From Comamonadaceae bacterium (GTDB lineage Bacteria > Pseudomonadota > Gammaproteobacteria > Burkholderiales > Burkholderiaceae_C): a stretch of 45,204 nt of DNA. The notes beneath the pieces are model-generated. The model made no database searches. It was not told the origin of the DNA and saw only the letters and a list, made by a program, of their open reading frames with translations. Made by a program: the position numbers and the translations under genes. Positions 44,384 through 45,204 of this stretch are shown one piece after another. Within the stretch, counting starts at the first letter, position 1, and each line of letters opens with the position of its first letter. The stretch covers positions 1 to 45,204 of the forward strand of contig CANGKR010000002.1 of the NCBI GenBank assembly GCA_947454355.1, given 5' to 3'.

Positions 44384-44468
44384 TGGTGCCGTCGGCGAGA
44401 CTCGAACTCGCACAGCTTTCGCCACTACCCCCTCAAGATAGCGTGTCTACCAATTTCACCACGACGGC
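44384..44468 (-). tRNA. tRNA-Leu, anticodon GAG, CCA encoded
   Basis: Minus strand GCCGTCGTGGTGAAATTGGTAGACACGCTATCTTGAGGGGGTAGTGGCGAAAGCTGTGCGAGTTCGAGTCTCGCCGACGGCACCA; acceptor GCCGTCG/CGACGGC, anticodon stem CTATC/GGTAG, loop TTGAGGG, T-loop GTTCGAGTC, long variable arm. Confidence 0.95.
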
Positions 44469-44622
44469 GGTATTGCTTGCCCTTGTTCGCATGAGGAGCA
44501 TCGGCCACTGAATGACAGCTGCTTTAGGCTTGCAAGAACAACTAGTAGTTTACCCCGAAAACCCGTGCATTCCCTTACGCAAAACGGAATATTTGGGGAG
44601 CACAGCCCCCCTGGCGCCCGGC

Positions 44623-45003
44623 TTATTTGGCCGGTGAAGCAGGCGCTGCAGGTGATCCTGTGGCGGCTGGCGCATTGCCCGGAATTTGTGCAGCGGTGCT
44701 GTTGTCCACTGGTGCGGGTGTGACCACCGCAGCACCTTCCAGTACGCTGCCGGAACTGGCCGGGCGGACGCTGCCAAAATAGGCCAACATCAAAGTGCAA
44801 ACAAAGAACACCGCTGCGAGCACCGCAGTGGTGCGTGACAAGAAATTGGCACCACCGGTTGCGCCAAACAAACTGCCAGAGCCCCCGCTACCGAATGCAG
44901 CGCCCATGTCAGCGCCCTTGCCGTGCTGGATAAGGATCAGGCCGATCATGGCCAAGGCGGACAACATTTGTGCAGCCAAAATGAGGTTGATCATGAGGTT
45001 CAT
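44623..45003 (-). CDS. secG: Preprotein translocase subunit SecG
   Basis: LILIQHGKGADMGAAFGSGGSGSLFGATGGANFLSRTTAVLAAVFF; SD AGGAG. Confidence 0.95.
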   Translation of the reverse strand: MNLMINLILAAQMLSALAMIGLILIQHGKGADMGAAFGSGGSGSLFGATGGANFLSRTTAVLAAVFFVCTLMLAYFGSVRPASSGSVLEGAAVVTPAPVDNSTAAQIPGNAPAATGSPAAPASPAK

Positions 45004-45026
45004 GCGGGACTCCTAAACGAAAACAA

Positions 45027-45204
<178 letters not shown>

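Noticed and set aside
44469-44622. Possible promoter or terminator between secG and tRNA-Leu (GGGG...CCCC, ATTCC...GGAAT, TAAACT)
   Set aside because: Stems are short and no correctly spaced -35/-10 pair could be identified by eye.

Overview
The window is about 45 kb of densely packed chromosome, most consistent with a betaproteobacterium (Burkholderiales/Comamonadaceae-like, judged from gene content and order, not from a search). No CRISPR array, prophage or IS element was recognised. The left part (1-24 kb) is housekeeping: bamC 3' end, a small Ala/Pro-rich lipoprotein, a RoxA-type cupin, slyD-like PPIase, dut, coaBC, pyrG-kdsA-eno-ftsB-pnuC-nadR-like kinase, hslO, gamma-carbonic anhydrase, DUF455, xerD, a Bug receptor, an AEC transporter, queG, tsaE-amiC, dedA, mutL-MFS-miaA and a TauD-like dioxygenase. 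From 24.2 to 27.7 kb there is a small accessory cluster (hotdog thioesterase, MFS pump, SDR, TetR). The right part is arfB, an untracked 47-aa ORF, DUF1178, NUDIX, DUF2818, the complete 14-gene nuo operon (minus strand), tRNA-Leu(GAG), secG and the 3' end of tpiA. The main observations are: (1) a recurring arrangement in which a -10-like hexamer lies exactly 6-7 nt before a start codon with no Shine-Dalgarno (slyD, coaBC, AEC, queG, dedA, mutL, tetR), suggesting many leaderless mRNAs; (2) a duplicated 16-bp TetR operator, TATGATGWTCGTCATA, one copy inside a near-consensus promoter; (3) an 8-G tract that frameshifts the hotdog thioesterase gene; (4) three consecutive hairpins between bamC and the lipoprotein gene; (5) a leader hairpin on pyrG; (6) an overlooked 47-aa basic ORF; (7) a Cys-rich tail on the NadR-like kinase. 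All functional calls come from reading the translated sequences; no database search was possible.
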